Shown piece after piece: positions 24,616 to 26,465 of a DNA stretch of 26,465 bases. The DNA is from JAABRU01 sp041390465 (GTDB lineage Bacteria; Desulfobacterota; Desulfobacteria; Desulfobacterales; Desulfococcaceae). The notes beneath the pieces are model-generated. The model searched no databases. It worked only from the letters and a program-made list of their open reading frames with translations, and had not been told where the DNA came from. The DNA lies in contig JAWKPW010000077.1 of the NCBI GenBank assembly GCA_041390465.1, positions 1 through 26,465 on the forward strand. The letters run 5' to 3'. Within the stretch, counting starts at the first letter, position 1. Each line of letters opens with the position of its first letter. The position numbers and the translations under genes are program-made.

Positions 24616-25482
24616 TGGAACTGTTTGACAGCACAGGGGAAACCGTACATCTGCAAAATGCTCTGAACCTTTCCTGAATTTCAGAAACACCGCGCATTTC
24701 CGGTAAAACGCAGGAAGAAGAGTTGGTGATGTTTTCCCTCACCGTATTATCTGGCAACAGTAAATGCGGATCTGTATTCCAAAACCAAAAATGCAGGATA
24801 TGCCCAAAGTTCGTTGCAAGCCTTTATGGAACTGGCTGAAGGAACTTCTGATTTGAATTTCCTGATTATGGCCTGCCTGAGCATCCGGGAAGCGGATCTT
24901 TCAGGCACTGCGGTAAAAGAAATTTTCAGACTTTCCAAAGAGATGATAAGGGAAAAACTGGAAAAAGGCGAATTTGATCAGGCACGGCAGTTCGCACAGT
25001 CCCTTGACATGATGTTTACAGACGAGGACATTTCCGCTTGGAAGAATGCGGTGGTCTCCTTTGCTGAAAAGGGTGAGGATACAAGCGGAATTCTGAATCT
25101 TCGGAATGAAGCCTATCAGGCAATCCTCTCTTTTGTCGCTGAGGGGAAAAAAACACAGCAATACTCCGATCTTCCTGATTATATTCTTCATATCATGGAG
25201 GGCAGGGCTGATGCCGGTGATTTTCAGCGACTAGCAGAGCAGTACCGAAGCACGGAAATCACCCGCTTTGCTGTCCGATCCCTGGTGAAAAAGAATTATT
25301 ATGCGGATGCCCTGAAAATATTGCAGAAATACCCTGTCGGTGATGACACTTTCCGGGTAAAGGCATATCTTCTGCTGTACAAAGAGACCGGTTCTCCGAA
25401 ATTTACACAACTGCGCAATCTGGTTCTTGAAAATGAGACATACACGCCTGATGCCAAGGAATTTGCCCGCAGGATGACGTAA
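24615..25482 (+). pseudogene. Helical repeat-like hypothetical protein, 5' half broken
   Basis: ATG 24615 overlaps the upstream TGA (TGATG). It reads MELFDSTGETVHLQNALNLS, then an in-frame TGA, then ISETPRISGKTQEEELVMFS. A one-base shift near 24752 joins YYLATVNADLYSKTKNAGYA, which runs cleanly to TAA 25480-25482 (about 250 codons open from 24730). The intact part is helical and Leu/Ala-rich with short TPR-like pairs (QARQFAQSLDMMF, NYYADALKILQKYPV). No catalytic motif or membrane segment is visible in it. With its neighbours it seems to be the last gene of an accessory set beginning at 20952. Function unknown. Confidence 0.55.
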
Positions 25483-25565
25483 CTGACGTTACGCGGCCAC
25501 GTCATACCTGCGAAAGTCGGTATCCAGATTCCGGTTTTCACCGGAATGACAGTTACTATAGTAAC
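25479..25565 (+). repeat. Palindromic repeat element (REP/dRS3-like)
   Basis: A compact set of nested inverted repeats: GTAACTGACGTTAC (25479-25492); ATACC/GGTAT around GCGAAAG (about 25504-25523); a perfect 8-base stem ATTCCGGT (25528-25535) / ACCGGAAT (25540-25547) with a 4-base loop; and the 14-base palindrome GTTACTATAGTAAC (25552-25565). The end arms GTAACTG (25479-25485) and CAGTTAC (25550-25556) also pair. The minus strand reads GTCATTCCGGTGAAAACCGG, resembling the widespread GTCATTCC...GAAAGC...GGAAT dispersed repeat. It begins within the stop region of the previous gene. Confidence 0.7.
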
Positions 25566-25627
25566 ATGCTGATTTTTAAAAGGTTGGAGTAAGCTCAGTT
25601 AATAATAAACATATCAGGAGGTGAAAC

Positions 25628-25864
25628 ATGGCAAGTAAAATTGTTGCTGTCCGGGAACTGCAGAACAACCTGTCTGAAATTATGGCTTTTATTGCCGATG
25701 GTTATGACATTATCATTGAAAAAGACAGTAAGCCTTTTGCAAAACTGATTCCCTTTTCAGATAAAACTCCGAAAAGAATTGCAGGCTTGAATAAAGGGAA
25801 AATATGGATGAGTGATGATTTTGATGAACCGCTGCCGGATTCTTTCTGGATGGGAGAAAAATGA
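25628..25864 (+). CDS. Phd/YefM-type antitoxin
   Basis: 78 codons; ATG 25628 follows CAGGAGGTG. The N-terminus IVAVRELQNNLSEIMAFIAD and the following DIIIEKDSKPFAKLIPF show the Phd fold: a DNA-binding half with Arg-Glu-Leu and a strand with PFAKLIP. The C-terminal part (about 50-78), with SDDFDEPLPDSFWMG, is the flexible region that binds and blocks the toxin. Antitoxins of this type repress their own operon together with the toxin. The TGA overlaps the toxin ATG (ATGA, 25861-25864), the usual coupling. Confidence 0.9.
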   Translation: MASKIVAVRELQNNLSEIMAFIADGYDIIIEKDSKPFAKLIPFSDKTPKRIAGLNKGKIWMSDDFDEPLPDSFWMGEK

Positions 25865-26253
25865 GATATTTACTGGATACGCATACATTTATATGGTGGG
25901 CAGGCAATCCGGAAAAATTATCTTCAACGGCATTGAATGTCTGTGAAAACAGAGAAAATGTCTTATTTTTGAGTTGTGTCAGTGTATGGGAAATGCAGAT
26001 AAAAGCTCAGATCGGAAAACTTCGTCTGGCATTTTCTGTAAAAGAACTGGTTGAACAGCACAGAATATTCAACAGATTGGAAATCCTGGCCATACATCTG
26101 TCTCATATTTACAGATTGGAAAAATTGCCGATGCATCACAATGACCCTTTTGACAGAATGCTGATTTCCCAAGCCATTGAAGAAAATCTTATTTTGATCA
26201 GTAAAGATACTGCATTTTCAAATTATGATGTGAATATATTATGGCAGTCATGA
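25861..26253 (+). CDS. PIN-domain toxin (VapC-like)
   Basis: 130 codons, a normal PIN length. Seen: the acidic metal-binding residues D6 in LLDTHTFIWW, E44 in SVWEMQIK, D98 in NDPFDRML and D116 in ISKDTAFSNYD. PIN toxins are Mg-dependent RNases that cut tRNA, rRNA or mRNA. The DTHTFIWW start and HHNDPFDRML motif mark the subgroup paired with Phd-type antitoxins, as found directly upstream. All catalytic acids are present, so the pair is probably active. Its stop TGA overlaps the ATG of the next gene. Confidence 0.93.
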   Translation: MRYLLDTHTFIWWAGNPEKLSSTALNVCENRENVLFLSCVSVWEMQIKAQIGKLRLAFSVKELVEQHRIFNRLEILAIHLSHIYRLEKLPMHHNDPFDRMLISQAIEENLILISKDTAFSNYDVNILWQS

Positions 26254-26465
26254 AAAACAAACTCCAAAAACTCCCCATAGACCAGTCTTCCTTTGAAATC
26301 ATCCGGGAAGACAATCTGCTGTATGTGGACAAAACCCGGTATATTCATGAAATGCTGGAGACCGGACGGTATTTTTTCATGTCCCGGCCCCGGCGGTTCG
26401 GCAAATCCCTGATGGTTTCCGCTCTGAAATGTTTTTTCGGCAACCGGAAGGAACTTTTTGAGGGG
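26250..26465 (+). CDS. AAA-ATPase-like / DUF1703 protein, 3' truncated by window end
   Basis: 72 codons are visible from ATG 26250 with no stop before the end; an in-frame ATG at 26241 is an alternative start. Seen: KLPIDQSSFEIIREDNLLYV, then DKTRYIHEML, then FFMSRPRRFGKSLMVSALKC, the P-loop-like segment (RPRRFGKS) typical of the AAA-ATPase_like family (PF09820). Full members are about 500-600 residues, with a C-terminal PD-(D/E)XK-type DUF1703 domain that lies beyond the window. Function is not settled; they occur in many copies in some bacteria and are linked to mobile regions. It overlaps the PIN gene by 4 bases. Confidence 0.88.
   Translation, partial: MKNKLQKLPIDQSSFEIIREDNLLYVDKTRYIHEMLETGRYFFMSRPRRFGKSLMVSALKCFFGNRKELFEG

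Noticed and set aside
20952..24680. Genetic code change with TGA or TAG read as an amino acid
   Set aside because: Clean genes in the same window end at TGA (murF, murG, the FecR gene, the PIN toxin) and at TAG (the TPR/barrel gene, TonB receptor), and the internal stops cluster with indels.

Overview
The window looks like chromosomal DNA of a Gram-negative, diderm bacterium of roughly 50% GC, most likely a deltaproteobacterium (Desulfobacterota, perhaps Desulfobacterales). The grounds are two outer-membrane barrel proteins (one with TPRs, one TonB-dependent), a FecR-domain protein, a YfiR/hybrid-kinase pair, a division and cell wall (dcw) cluster, and a tail of Sel1/TPR, toxin-antitoxin and AAA-ATPase genes. 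No rRNA or tRNA is visible, so this placement is an inference.

Layout. (1) 1-1407: 3' part of a Uup-type ABC-F ATPase. (2) 1582-4100: an exported TPR/beta-barrel protein and an exported FecR-domain protein, read as one short operon. (3) 4128-5569: a class II (FucA-like) aldolase overlapping, by ATGA, a membrane protein with an N-terminal zinc ribbon and an HEFGH zinc-peptidase motif. (4) 6034-15164: a dcw cluster murF-mraY-ftsW-murG-murB-ftsQ-ftsA-ftsZ, closed by a strong intrinsic terminator at 15185-15214. murD and murC, which usually lie between mraY/ftsW and murG/murB, are absent with tight junctions. From the end of murB to near the end of ftsZ the conserved protein can be followed only by switching frame many times. 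(5) 15697-20638: TonB-dependent receptor, YfiR-family periplasmic protein and a CHASE8-HAMP-HisKA-HATPase-REC hybrid kinase, a compact sensing module. (6) 20952-25482: a more AT-rich accessory block of exported Sel1/TPR and nuclease-like genes, most of them broken by frameshifts or stops. (7) 25479-26465: a palindromic repeat element, a Phd/PIN toxin-antitoxin pair, and the start of a DUF1703-type AAA-ATPase cut by the window end.

How it fits together. The dcw genes make lipid II (MurF, MraY, MurG, MurB), flip or polymerise it (FtsW) and place the septum (FtsQ, FtsA, FtsZ). The TonB receptor, YfiR and kinase plausibly form an envelope-sensing chain. The last 5.5 kb looks like a variable island.

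The main caution is reading-frame quality. Three patches (about 11.70-14.87, 20.46-22.0 and 23.43-24.76 kb) carry dense small indels, while the genes between them are clean. In ftsQ, ftsA and ftsZ the overall lengths and conserved residues are kept, which favours local sequence or assembly error over true decay; the accessory block could be either. No convincing new defence or CRISPR system is visible. The most unusual items are the YfiR-CHASE8-kinase wiring, the dcw cluster lacking two Mur ligases, the zinc-ribbon/HExxH membrane protein coupled to an aldolase, and the exported Sel1 plus nuclease-like gene pair.
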